This document shows positions 1 to 5,766 of a stretch of DNA of 5,766 bases, one piece after another. The stretch is from Gorillibacterium sp. (GTDB lineage: Bacteria > Bacillota > Bacilli > Paenibacillales > NBRC-103111). The notes below the pieces were generated by a model, which was not told the DNA's origin, made no database searches, and saw nothing but the letters and a program-made list of their open reading frames with translations. Both the position numbers and the translations under genes were made by a program. Location of the stretch: positions 1 to 5,766 of the forward strand of contig JAIMBU010000229.1 in NCBI GenBank assembly GCA_023511325.1. The letters run 5' to 3'. Numbering within the stretch: the first letter of the stretch is position 1; each line of letters starts with the position of its first letter.

Positions 1-16
1 GAAATCAGGAAGCTTG

Positions 17-23
17 GGAGGTG
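17..23 (+). promoter_or_regulatory. Ribosome binding site of ctaB
   Basis: GGAGGTG, a near-perfect match to the 16S anti-Shine-Dalgarno sequence, lies 6 bases before the ATG at 30. An in-frame GTG at 21 overlaps this site, so it cannot be the start. The site therefore fixes the ctaB start at 30. Confidence 0.85.
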
Positions 24-29
24 TTACGA

Positions 30-965
30 ATGGCTAGTAAAAGCTTAAGTGCTGAGCACAAAGTTGATTCAATAAATGGCGGAGAGGTTGATGAAACCAA
101 TAGGTCTTTTACGTGGAAGGATTTTGTCTACATTACCAAGCCTGGCATACTATTCTCAAACCTAATTACTGTATTTGGCGGCTTTTGGTTAGCTTCACAC
201 TGGGAAATCCAGTGGGTGTTATTGCTCTGGACTTTGTTAGGCACAACGCTAGTCATGGCATCTGGCTGTGTATTAAATAATTATCTTGATCGTGAGCTTG
301 ATGTGAAGATGGCGCGTACCCGCAAACGAGCGTTACCAGCTGGGCGATTGCAAGCGAGGATCGTTTTCATTTATGGCATCGCGCTGGGAGCGATCGGGAC
401 AGCTATCCTTTATGTATTTGTCAATCCACTGACTGCTCTACTGGGGCTAATCGGAGTAGTCGTCTACGTTATCATCTACACAGCCTGGCTTAAGCGTACA
501 TCCGTATGGTGTACGACGGTAGGTGCCATTGCGGGCGCCATGCCACCGATGATGGGATACGTAGCTGTCACCCAGCGAATTGATGAGATTGCGATCATTT
601 TATTCGCTATCTTGTTTCTATGGCAACCACCTCATTTCTGGGCCCTTGGCGTCAGGAGGATGGAGGAGTATCGAGCCGCTGGCTTTCCGATGCTTCCCGT
701 GGTCAAAGGCGTTCGAGCCACGAAAATCAGTATGCTGCGTTATGTGATTCCACTGATTCCGGTTTCACTTACACTTTATCTGTATGATGTAGTCGGATTG
801 GTCTATTTAATTGGCTCCGCTGTGCTTGGATTAGGTTGGCTTTACTTTGTGGCGCAAGGGTTTAAAGAACAGGATGATGATCGCTGGGCTAAAAAAGTAT
901 TTATTTATTCGATAAATTATTTAATGCTCATGTTCCTGCTCATGATATTGGATACTTCCTTGTAG
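30..965 (+). CDS. ctaB: Protoheme IX farnesyltransferase (heme O synthase)
   Basis: This UbiA-superfamily membrane prenyltransferase moves a farnesyl group from farnesyl diphosphate onto the vinyl group of heme B, giving heme O, the precursor of heme A for heme-copper oxidases. The 311-residue length fits the family. About 30 hydrophilic N-terminal residues precede a polytopic core of roughly eight or nine membrane segments. The first Asp-rich motif is NNYLDRELD at residues 83-91, followed by MARTRKRALPAG, where the family usually has an RT-x-x-RP pattern. The conserved LKR (154-156), GAMPPMMGY (169-177) and WQPPHFWAL (198-206) follow. The second acidic motif is EEYRAAGFPMLPVVKG (212-227). 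A family asparagine after LKR appears replaced (TSVWCTT), though CyoE-type proteins also vary there. ATG at 30 is chosen over GTG at 21 because the latter lies inside the ribosome binding site. No oxidase gene is visible in the window; the genes upstream are not seen. The CyoE name also applies. Confidence 0.93.
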   Translation: MASKSLSAEHKVDSINGGEVDETNRSFTWKDFVYITKPGILFSNLITVFGGFWLASHWEIQWVLLLWTLLGTTLVMASGCVLNNYLDRELDVKMARTRKRALPAGRLQARIVFIYGIALGAIGTAILYVFVNPLTALLGLIGVVVYVIIYTAWLKRTSVWCTTVGAIAGAMPPMMGYVAVTQRIDEIAIILFAILFLWQPPHFWALGVRRMEEYRAAGFPMLPVVKGVRATKISMLRYVIPLIPVSLTLYLYDVVGLVYLIGSAVLGLGWLYFVAQGFKEQDDDRWAKKVFIYSINYLMLMFLLMILDTSL

Positions 966-1011
966 CTCTTCTTTTGATCCTTTATCCAATAGTGAATGCA
1001 AAAAAAGAAGC

Positions 1012-1054
1012 AGGGCTATATCAGTATGCGGTTAACGCATGCTGATATAGCCCT
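1012..1054 (-). terminator. Long hairpin terminator, minus-strand oriented
   Basis: Inverted repeat with arms 1012-1030 (AGGGCTATATCAGTATGCG) and 1036-1054, making a 19-base-pair stem with one G-U pair and a 5-base loop (GTTAA). On the plus strand the left arm is preceded by an A-run (1000-1006, then GAAG), which reads as CTTCTTTTTTT after the hairpin on the minus strand. The plus-strand side after the hairpin has no T-run. It is therefore an intrinsic terminator for the minus-strand genes (microprotein and perhaps the MFS gene). The stem may also impede readthrough from ctaB, which stops 46 bases before it. Confidence 0.8.
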
Positions 1055-1148
1055 ATGACTACTGGTTTCCCCTCAGCATAAACTCAGAGAGAACAGGTTG
1101 CAGCCCGCTTATAACCTAAGCTTTTAGCGGCCTGAATGACTGTAAGAA

Positions 1149-1238
1149 TTACCAGCAACCGCGGAGGATAATGACCAAGAGGATGAAGAGGACCAAAACA
1201 AAGCCGATACCAGCACCATATCCGGCAACTGCAGTCAT
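1149..1238 (-). CDS. YjcZ-like sporulation membrane microprotein
   Basis: A 29-residue ORF reading MTAVAGYGAGIGFVLVLFIL and then LVIILRGCW. It has a short Gly/Tyr-rich head (AGYGAGIG) followed by one hydrophobic helix (about residues 11-25) with a VLFILLVII core. This is the layout of the YjcZ family, the very short sporulation-associated membrane proteins of Bacillus and Paenibacillus, which typically carry GYG...FALIVVLFILLIIVG. The ribosome binding site AAAGGGGTG (plus-strand 1245-1253) sits 6 bases before the ATG, strong support for translation. It lies 102 bases downstream of the MFS gene on the same strand and upstream of a minus-strand terminator, so it could be transcribed alone or with that gene. 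The ending RGCW differs from the usual short Gly/aliphatic tail. Its exact role is unknown; family members are linked to sporulation. The family call rests on pattern recognition of a very short protein. Confidence 0.8.
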   Translation of the reverse strand: MTAVAGYGAGIGFVLVLFILLVIILRGCW

Positions 1239-1340
1239 GCGATACACCCCTTTCTAGGCCTGGAGGGCCACAAGTTACAATACTATCCTACGCGGGTCTG
1301 GATGAGGGGGATTGTGCAGATACCTATAGGAAGGCCCAAT

Positions 1341-2510
1341 TTAGGGTTGGATGACTACAGGGTTTTGGGGCTTGCTGAAGGGCATGAGAATGAGCCCAAA
1401 CATAAGAGCAAGGAAAGCGAGGAAGAAAGGGGATATATCTGTGCGTAGCTGGCCGGCGAGCACAGGACCCAGGAAGGAACCGCAGGAGGAAGAGATCGCT
1501 AAGAAGGAGAAGGCCCGACCGTATTTGCCATGGGGCGTAACTTCAGCCAGCAGCGCTGCCATGGCGGGGAAAATGATCCCATTTGCGGCGCCAATTAAAA
1601 ACAAGGTGACATAGAGAGGCATGCTCCAGGCAATGGACATACCGAAATAAAGCAGGGCTAAGAACAGACTTCCACTGAGTGCTCGTCTATAGGTGGATAC
1701 CCGGTTGAGGAACACAAGGCTAAGTGAGAAAAGAGCACCGATACTAATCATCGAAAAAAGCATACCAGAGGACATCAATGAATGCTGTCCAACTGATCCG
1801 AGCGGAAGTTCAAAGAAGAGAATGCCCTGAGCACAGGATAGCCCAATCGGAATTCCAAAGAAGAATAAGGACAAGGAAGAGGAAGAGGAGTCAGGAATAT
1901 TCGTTAGGGCTGCCGCTTGGTTAGGTTTCGCATGTGCTCTTGAGGTTGCACTAGGATTTAGAGCTTTGGTTTCTTTTAACCCAACAAGGGTGAATAGTCC
2001 AGTTACGAACAGAATCCAACCCAGAATAACAAATGAACGGGAAAAACCAATCTGTGAAACCAGCAGGGCTCCAGCAGCAGGGGATACCACGGAGGCCAAT
2101 GTATGCACAATCCCATTACCTGACATCAGTTGGCTTTGATGCACCTTGTTCTTAGCCAGCTTAGCCAGCATTGCCATACTTGCCGGAGATAAGAAGGCGA
2201 GTACAAACCCGCTCATCGAACGAATGGCGAGTAACTGCCAGGGATCGGTCACTTTGGACTGGAGAAAGAGTAAAATCCCTCCTCCCATAAGGCTAACCGA
2301 AATAAATCGCTTGCTGCCAAAACGATCTACCCCATATCCAGCCAGTAGATTACCTGGCAAATGAGTGAGTGAATATACACCCATAATAAGACCGATAAAG
2401 GATGGAGCCGCTCCGAGTGACAGGGCGAATGGGGATAGAATAGGGAACTGGGCGTGCAGATCGAACAAAGCAATGAACATAAAGAAATAGAGCCATATTG
2501 CAGTTTTCAT
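1341..2510 (-). CDS. MFS transporter, 12-TM (drug efflux-like)
   Basis: A 389-residue major facilitator superfamily permease with two six-helix halves. Likely helices are near residues 5-27, 38-56, 70-86, 92-116, 131-152, 159-178, 213-235, 246-267, 277-294, 297-320, 331-353 and 360-378. MFS motif A is clear between helices 2 and 3: GYGVDRFGSKRF (58-69), with D62, R63 and G65. Helix 5 carries a degenerate motif C-like stretch (VVSPAAGALL, 141-150), and helix 11 has GPVLAG. The central cytoplasmic loop (about 179-212) is hydrophilic and ends in a run of five serines. An acidic residue (D17) lies in helix 1. These features suit a proton-driven exporter of the DHA1 type, but the substrate cannot be told from sequence. 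AGGTG (plus-strand 2519-2523) lies 8 bases before the ATG. The gene is divergent from the gene at 2689. No terminator lies directly after its stop, so transcription may continue through the YjcZ-like gene. Confidence 0.85.
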   Translation of the reverse strand: MKTAIWLYFFMFIALFDLHAQFPILSPFALSLGAAPSFIGLIMGVYSLTHLPGNLLAGYGVDRFGSKRFISVSLMGGGILLFLQSKVTDPWQLLAIRSMSGFVLAFLSPASMAMLAKLAKNKVHQSQLMSGNGIVHTLASVVSPAAGALLVSQIGFSRSFVILGWILFVTGLFTLVGLKETKALNPSATSRAHAKPNQAAALTNIPDSSSSSLSLFFFGIPIGLSCAQGILFFELPLGSVGQHSLMSSGMLFSMISIGALFSLSLVFLNRVSTYRRALSGSLFLALLYFGMSIAWSMPLYVTLFLIGAANGIIFPAMAALLAEVTPHGKYGRAFSFLAISSSCGSFLGPVLAGQLRTDISPFFLAFLALMFGLILMPFSKPQNPVVIQP

Positions 2511-2632
2511 AAACCCTTCACCTGCCTGTCTATTGCTTTTTCTCTAAATTTACGCTCCTTTGCTGCAGGCTAGTACAAAAATCTGGACACTCCCCAATTT
2601 CTCAGCATGATGTACGTGGATGACTTCCCTGC

Positions 2633-2662
2633 TTCCCCTAGCCTTATCGTGGATGTTATGAT
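2633..2662 (+). promoter_or_regulatory. Tentative sigma-A promoter
   Basis: A -10-like TATGAT (2657-2662, five of six matches to TATAAT) lies 27 bases before the ATG at 2689. The best upstream partner is the poor -35 TTCCCC (2633-2638) at 18-base spacing. The position suits the membrane protein gene at 2689, but the weak -35 makes the call tentative. Confidence 0.3.
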
Positions 2663-2675
2663 AGAGAAAAAAGTG

Positions 2676-2680
2676 AAGGA
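2676..2680 (+). promoter_or_regulatory. Ribosome binding site of the gene at 2689
   Basis: AAGGA lies 8 bases before the ATG at 2689. It runs into an upstream in-frame ATG at 2680, leaving that codon with no usable spacing. The site therefore favours the second ATG and shortens the protein by three residues. Confidence 0.6.
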
Positions 2681-2688
2681 TGAACAAT

Positions 2689-3114
2689 ATGGATCAATGG
2701 TCTTCGTTCCTCTCTGATCGCTGGTATATCGTTTTAATCGCATTACTCGTGCTGTTTCTGGTCTTTAAGCTGGTCAAAACTGTGATCAAATGGGTTCTTG
2801 TCCTCCTTATTGCTGCAGCCGTGCTTTATTATGGTTATAATTATACGGATAGCCTCGAAACATTGACCAAATCCGTAACCGCGACTGTCACTGAAACCGT
2901 TAAGGACCAAGCCATGAAGATGATGGTTGAGGAAGCGAAGGAAGCTAGCTACAAGGATAACGGAGATGGCTCCTTCACCATTTCCTCGAAAAATGTTCGG
3001 ATAGATGGTAAAGTGGGTGCTGAAGAAGTTAAAGTAACGGTTCTGAAGCAGTCCTTTCAAGTGAAGACGGAAACCGTGAAAACCTACATCGAGCAAGCTA
3101 GCAAAAACAAGTAG
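2689..3114 (+). CDS. Two-helix membrane protein of unknown function
   Basis: A 141-residue protein that I do not recognise. Two adjacent hydrophobic helices (about residues 10-24 and 34-49) are separated by a short basic turn, KLVKTVIKW, which should stay in the cytoplasm by the positive-inside rule. Both ends would then be outside, placing the roughly 90-residue C-terminal part in the extracytoplasmic space. That part starts with a Thr/Val-rich amphipathic stretch (LTKSVTATVTETVKDQ). It continues with an acidic and basic helix containing MKMMVEEAKEA, then DGSFTISSKNVRIDGKVG and alternating residues consistent with short beta strands, and a Lys-rich tail. There is no lipobox or cleavable signal peptide. 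It is monocistronic by appearance: divergent from the MFS gene upstream and followed by a terminator. The start at 2689 is preferred over 2680 on ribosome binding site spacing. No enzyme motif is visible. Confidence 0.75.
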   Translation: MDQWSSFLSDRWYIVLIALLVLFLVFKLVKTVIKWVLVLLIAAAVLYYGYNYTDSLETLTKSVTATVTETVKDQAMKMMVEEAKEASYKDNGDGSFTISSKNVRIDGKVGAEEVKVTVLKQSFQVKTETVKTYIEQASKNK

Positions 3115-3184
3115 AAACAACTTGTGAATGGATGAATTGGTGATGTGTTGAAATTATATAAAAGGAAATAAGATCGATGACCTC

Positions 3185-3212
3185 TCCGGTGAGACTTGGC
3201 TCACCGGATTTT
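3185..3212 (+). terminator. Intrinsic terminator after the membrane protein gene
   Basis: A perfect 9-base-pair stem (TCCGGTGAG, 3185-3193, with CTCACCGGA, 3200-3208) has a 6-base loop and is followed by TTTT. The T-run is short but the stem is GC-rich. It lies 70 bases after the stop at 3114 and separates that gene from the cluster starting at 3293. Confidence 0.75.
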
Positions 3213-3278
3213 ACCGATTAAATGAGCGATTAAGCATACTGACGATATCTTGAACTATTGTGGATTCATTCGAATAAC

Positions 3279-3286
3279 GGAGGTGG
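3279..3286 (+). promoter_or_regulatory. Ribosome binding site deciding a TTG start
   Basis: GGAGGTGG is a very strong Shine-Dalgarno match. It lies 6 bases before the TTG at 3293 and 15 bases before the next in-frame ATG at 3302. The spacing picks the TTG as the start of the CvpA-transglutaminase gene. Confidence 0.75.
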
Positions 3287-3292
3287 TTTGGT

Positions 3293-4447
3293 TTGAAGGG
3301 GATGCTTCAATTTCTAACAACGATTAACCTGGTTTCCGTTGTCATCATTGCTATTGTCATCCTATCCGCCCTTCGTGGCTTTCGTCGCGGGGCATCAAGC
3401 TCGGCAAGGCAATTGCTACGTTTTGCCCTCGATGCTGTTGTTACGGTTGTTTGTCTGCTTTTATCGTGGAAGTTGTCCGAACACTTCTCACCACTACTTT
3501 CTAAGTGGTTTACGAATCAGAATATTGAAGTGCCCCAGCATGAGTTGAATGTCTTCAGTCAAGTTTATTACACGTTCATAACTGCAATAAGAGATTTTTC
3601 TCTTATGCGTACAGCACTTGTCTTTTTTGTGGCCTATCTCGTGATCCGTGGGGTCGCTTCATTACTTGTGTTCGCCATTTTCCCCAGAGGCATTGATCTG
3701 CCGAGCAAGGAAATCAATCGGGGTGAGGGTATAAGGGCGCAATTCAGTAGTCTAATCGGGGCTTTTCTTGGAGCGGTGACCGGTTCTGGTCGAGCCCTTC
3801 TTGCTTTAGCAGCCCTATTCGTCTATATCTCCCTGATGCCGCAGGCGAATTTCTCCGACTATGTTCGTCAGTCACGAATCTATCAGCAGGGCGCGGACAA
3901 AATCATCGGTCCACTGGCTGGGAATTGGCTCTCTGACCGTCTCCCTGTGTTTACACGAGTCGTACAGGATGAGATGGCAAAGATCTTGCAACGCAAATAT
4001 GAGGTGCTTGATGCTCATATCCCCCAGAACATTGTAGATACGGCTGCAACCGTGACTGCCAAAGCGACGACAGATGAGGATAAGGCCAAGGCTCTATATA
4101 GTTGGGTGGGCTCCCGAGTAAGTTATGATTGGGACAAATACGACCTCTATGTCGAGCAAGGAATCTGGAAGGAACAGACGCCGGAGGATACATTCGCCAG
4201 CCGTGAGGGCGTCTGCATAGACTATTCCCGACTGTATGCGGTGATGGCAAAGTCTGTAGGGCTTGAGGTGCGTGTGGTGACTGGACTAGGCTATGACGGA
4301 GCAGGGGGCTACGGGCCTCATGCCTGGAATGAGGTTCTTCTTGACTCCAGAGGCTGGATCTCACTCGACTCGACCTGGGCTTCAAGCGGAGGCAACTGGT
4401 TTAACCCTCCTAATTTTGCTGAAACTCATATTAAACAATCGATTTAG
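3293..4447 (+). CDS. CvpA-like membrane domain fused to transglutaminase-like domain
   Basis: A 384-residue two-part protein. Residues 1-180 resemble the CvpA (colicin V production) membrane family: helix 1 (11-27) followed by LRGFRRGAS (27-34), a hydrophobic segment (44-58), helix 3 (106-128), and a fourth stretch (152-180) with LIGAFLGAVTGSGRALL. Residues 225-384 form a transglutaminase-like (papain-fold) domain. Its predicted catalytic triad is C308 (REGVCIDYS), H343 (GPHAWNEV) and D359 (SLDSTW), all present, so the enzyme could be active. Basic residues after helix 1 and between helices 3 and 4 suggest an N-out, C-out topology, placing the catalytic domain outside the cell. Such bacterial domains may act as cysteine proteases, amidases or crosslinkers; which applies here is unknown. 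The TTG start at 3293 is chosen from its strong ribosome binding site. The gene heads a probable operon: a HAD gene follows after 16 bases and a penicillin-binding protein gene after that. Confidence 0.85.
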   Translation: MKGMLQFLTTINLVSVVIIAIVILSALRGFRRGASSSARQLLRFALDAVVTVVCLLLSWKLSEHFSPLLSKWFTNQNIEVPQHELNVFSQVYYTFITAIRDFSLMRTALVFFVAYLVIRGVASLLVFAIFPRGIDLPSKEINRGEGIRAQFSSLIGAFLGAVTGSGRALLALAALFVYISLMPQANFSDYVRQSRIYQQGADKIIGPLAGNWLSDRLPVFTRVVQDEMAKILQRKYEVLDAHIPQNIVDTAATVTAKATTDEDKAKALYSWVGSRVSYDWDKYDLYVEQGIWKEQTPEDTFASREGVCIDYSRLYAVMAKSVGLEVRVVTGLGYDGAGGYGPHAWNEVLLDSRGWISLDSTWASSGGNWFNPPNFAETHIKQSI

Positions 4448-4463
4448 GAGAGAATAGAAGGGG

Positions 4464-5177
4464 ATGGATGATTTGAAAAAGCCGCTTTTGGCTTACAAGG
4501 CCGTTTTCTTTGATGCCGGGGATACGCTGATTACAGTGCCCAATGATCGAATGATATTTAACAATTTTCTGAACAAACGATTATTTTATCGTCAAGAGGA
4601 GCAGGTGGGGCAACTTGTGCAGGAGGCCATTCGTCTATTCTATGCGGACAAGCGAATGAGTGCAGAATCATTGTGTTCCGCGGAATCAGATAAGCGATTC
4701 TGGATGGAGATTTATACGTATATACTCCATCGTCTTGGTGCTGAAGAGCAGTGGGATGCCGAGGAAATTGCCGATTGCAGTCTGGCTCTCTACAATGAAT
4801 TCTTAAATCCGGCGCATTACGCATTGTTCTCCGATGTGGTTGAAAACTTGGAGCGCATCCGCTCGCTTGGTCTTCGTATGGGAATCATCTCCAACTTCTC
4901 GCCGGGTTTACGAAATATTTTGCAGGACAAAGCTATTTTATCGTTATTTGATCCGGTGATTATCTCTACAGAGGTAGGCTTGGAGAAGCCGAATCCTGAC
5001 ATATTTACGCTAGCACTAGGGCAATCCGGACTTGAAGCCGCGGATGTGCTTTATGTTGGTGATCATGAATGGAATGATGTCTGGGCGCCTAATCAGGTTG
5101 GAGTTGACGCCATTCGGATCAAAAGGTACGATTATCACACGGGTGAAGGAATTACTTCGCTCGCGGAATTGATCTAA
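4464..5177 (+). CDS. HAD-superfamily hydrolase (subfamily IA-like)
   Basis: A 237-residue cytoplasmic HAD-fold protein with a C1-type helical cap, about residues 25-120. Motif I is VFFDAGDTLI, with nucleophile D17. The usual second Asp at +2 is Gly19, as in other HAD members with DAxGT-like motifs such as haloacid dehalogenases. Motif II is the serine S143 in IISNF. Motif III is K175 in EKPNPDIF. Motif IV is GDHEWNDV, with D200 and D205. Phosphatase activity on a small phosphate ester or a dehalogenase-like reaction are the family options; the substrate is unknown. The start is uncertain: ATG at 4464 has AGGAGAG 11 bases upstream, while the in-frame TTG at 4473 has AAGGGG (4458-4463) 9 bases upstream and would remove three residues. 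Gaps of 16 bases before and 30 bases after suggest cotranscription with both neighbours. Confidence 0.88.
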   Translation: MDDLKKPLLAYKAVFFDAGDTLITVPNDRMIFNNFLNKRLFYRQEEQVGQLVQEAIRLFYADKRMSAESLCSAESDKRFWMEIYTYILHRLGAEEQWDAEEIADCSLALYNEFLNPAHYALFSDVVENLERIRSLGLRMGIISNFSPGLRNILQDKAILSLFDPVIISTEVGLEKPNPDIFTLALGQSGLEAADVLYVGDHEWNDVWAPNQVGVDAIRIKRYDYHTGEGITSLAELI

Positions 5178-5207
5178 GCTGGTAGCAAGAAGGGAATGTA
5201 GAGGGCA

Positions 5208-5766
5208 ATGCAGAATTCATCTGATCTTGATGATCAAACCGAGAAGCGAGAAGGGAAGCTGCGAAGACACTTTTCGTTTCGAATCAACATTTTTTTCTTC
5301 GTGACGTTTGTCATGTTCTCAACGTTGATTATTAAACTTGCTTATGTCCAGTTCGTTGAGGGACCGACTATCCTGGCTAATACGAATAACACCACAGAAG
5401 GAACAAATTTTATTACGCCAGTTCGTGGCAATATTTACGATAAGAATGAGGCTCCGATTGCAACATCTCGTTCTACCCAGACGCTTTTTTTTGAGATGCC
5501 GCCAAAAGACACGGGTGAAAGCGATTCGAAAGTTGCTCATGAAGTTGCTCATAAAAAGAATTTGAAGATTGCCCAAACACTGGAGTATATATTCTCCAAG
5601 TATAGTAGTCCAAGCACCAGTAAACTGACAGCTGAACAAATTTATAATTCCATGGATACGTATACTGATTATTTCGGCGTAGAACGTAATACAGGGCAAA
5701 TGCAAAGAATTTTTTGGCCGAGACGGATTAAATCCGGCTTGAACAATCAAGAGATTGCCTATATCG
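5208..5766 (+). CDS. Class B penicillin-binding protein, N-terminal part (runs off window)
   Basis: This reading frame is open from the ATG at 5208 to the window end (186 residues so far), with no in-frame stop. A basic cytoplasmic tail (KREGKLRRHFSFR, 13-25) is followed by one membrane anchor (about 26-48). Next comes the class B PBP pedestal motif PVRGNIYDKNEAPIA (71-85), matching the family's RGxIxDRNGxxLA. It ends in a segment with SGLNNQEIAYI (176-186), like the usual GLxxxEIAxI. The anchor resembles elongation-type PBP2 proteins such as PbpA and PbpH of Bacillus, which crosslink peptidoglycan stem peptides outside the membrane. The catalytic SxxK, SxN and KTG motifs would lie beyond the window, so the enzyme's integrity cannot be checked. 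The ribosome binding site is poor: GAGGG ends only 2 bases before the ATG and AGAAGGG is about 13 bases upstream. A stop at 5199 rules out earlier in-frame starts. Confidence 0.85.
   Translation, partial: MQNSSDLDDQTEKREGKLRRHFSFRINIFFFVTFVMFSTLIIKLAYVQFVEGPTILANTNNTTEGTNFITPVRGNIYDKNEAPIATSRSTQTLFFEMPPKDTGESDSKVAHEVAHKKNLKIAQTLEYIFSKYSSPSTSKLTAEQIYNSMDTYTDYFGVERNTGQMQRIFWPRRIKSGLNNQEIAYI
5529..5552 (+). repeat. 12-base tandem duplication inside the PBP gene
   Basis: AAAGTTGCTCAT (5529-5540) and GAAGTTGCTCAT (5541-5552) are adjacent and differ at one base. They encode KVAH and EVAH in frame, in the extracytoplasmic pedestal region (residues 108-115). The near identity suggests a fairly recent slippage duplication. 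Confidence 0.7.

Noticed and set aside
1100..1135. Short inverted repeats (CCGCT/AGCGG, GCTTA/TAAGC) downstream of the microprotein
   Set aside because: The stems are only 5 base pairs, mutually exclusive and without a T-run; likely chance.
1269..1300. Minus-strand GATAGTATTGTAA as a sporulation sigma factor promoter for the microprotein
   Set aside because: It only loosely resembles SigE/SigK -10 boxes and no matching -35 lies at the right spacing.
1868..1892. GAAGAG-rich low-complexity run in the MFS gene
   Set aside because: It simply encodes the serine run and nearby residues of the central loop; not a separate repeat element.
2743..3120. 125-codon minus-strand ORF
   Set aside because: It overlaps nearly all of the membrane protein gene at 2689, which has the better ribosome binding site and a coherent membrane topology.
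3250..3278. TTGAAC...AATAAC promoter-like pair with 17-base spacing before the cluster at 3293
   Set aside because: The -10 would abut the ribosome binding site, so the transcript would start inside or after it. No better promoter was found in 3213-3278.
3951..4385. 144-codon minus-strand ORF
   Set aside because: It lies wholly inside the transglutaminase-like coding region, has a low-complexity Ser/Arg/His/Pro-rich translation with no domain, and is a shadow of the real gene.
5538..5552. HEVAH in the PBP matches the HExxH zinc-metalloprotease motif
   Set aside because: It arises from the tandem VAH duplication inside the pedestal region of a class B PBP; no metalloprotease fold or third zinc ligand context is visible.
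5319..5750. 143-codon minus-strand ORF across the window end
   Set aside because: The plus-strand frame is an identifiable class B PBP; the minus-strand translation shows no family features.

Overview
The window looks like chromosomal DNA from a spore-forming, low-to-moderate-GC Gram-positive bacterium, most likely Paenibacillus or a close relative. This is inferred from strong GGAGG-type ribosome binding sites, a YjcZ-type sporulation microprotein, a Bacillus-type heme O synthase and the general gene content. No alignment was run, so the genus is a guess.

Layout, left to right. (1) A complete heme O synthase gene (ctaB, 30-965, +) makes the heme precursor for heme-copper oxidases. (2) A minus-strand block follows: an MFS transporter (2510 back to 1341), then a 29-residue YjcZ-like membrane microprotein (1238 back to 1149). 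The block ends at a long hairpin (1012-1054) whose U-tract lies on the minus-strand side. (3) A divergent intergenic region leads to a plus-strand gene for a two-helix membrane protein of unknown function (2689-3114), closed by a terminator hairpin (3185-3212). (4) A tight plus-strand cluster starts at 3293: a CvpA-like membrane domain fused to a transglutaminase-like domain, then (16-base gap) a HAD-family hydrolase, then (30-base gap) the N-terminal part of a class B penicillin-binding protein that runs off the window end.

The last three genes are probably one operon. Topology reasoning puts the transglutaminase-like domain outside the membrane, as is the penicillin-binding protein's main part. 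A role at the cell envelope is therefore a reasonable inference for this cluster, but its substrate cannot be read from the sequence.

No tRNA, rRNA, CRISPR array, insertion sequence or prophage signal was seen. With the microprotein counted, no gene-free stretch exceeds about 185 bases. The most interesting items are the CvpA-transglutaminase fusion beside a penicillin-binding protein, the HAD protein lacking the second motif-I aspartate, and the microprotein.
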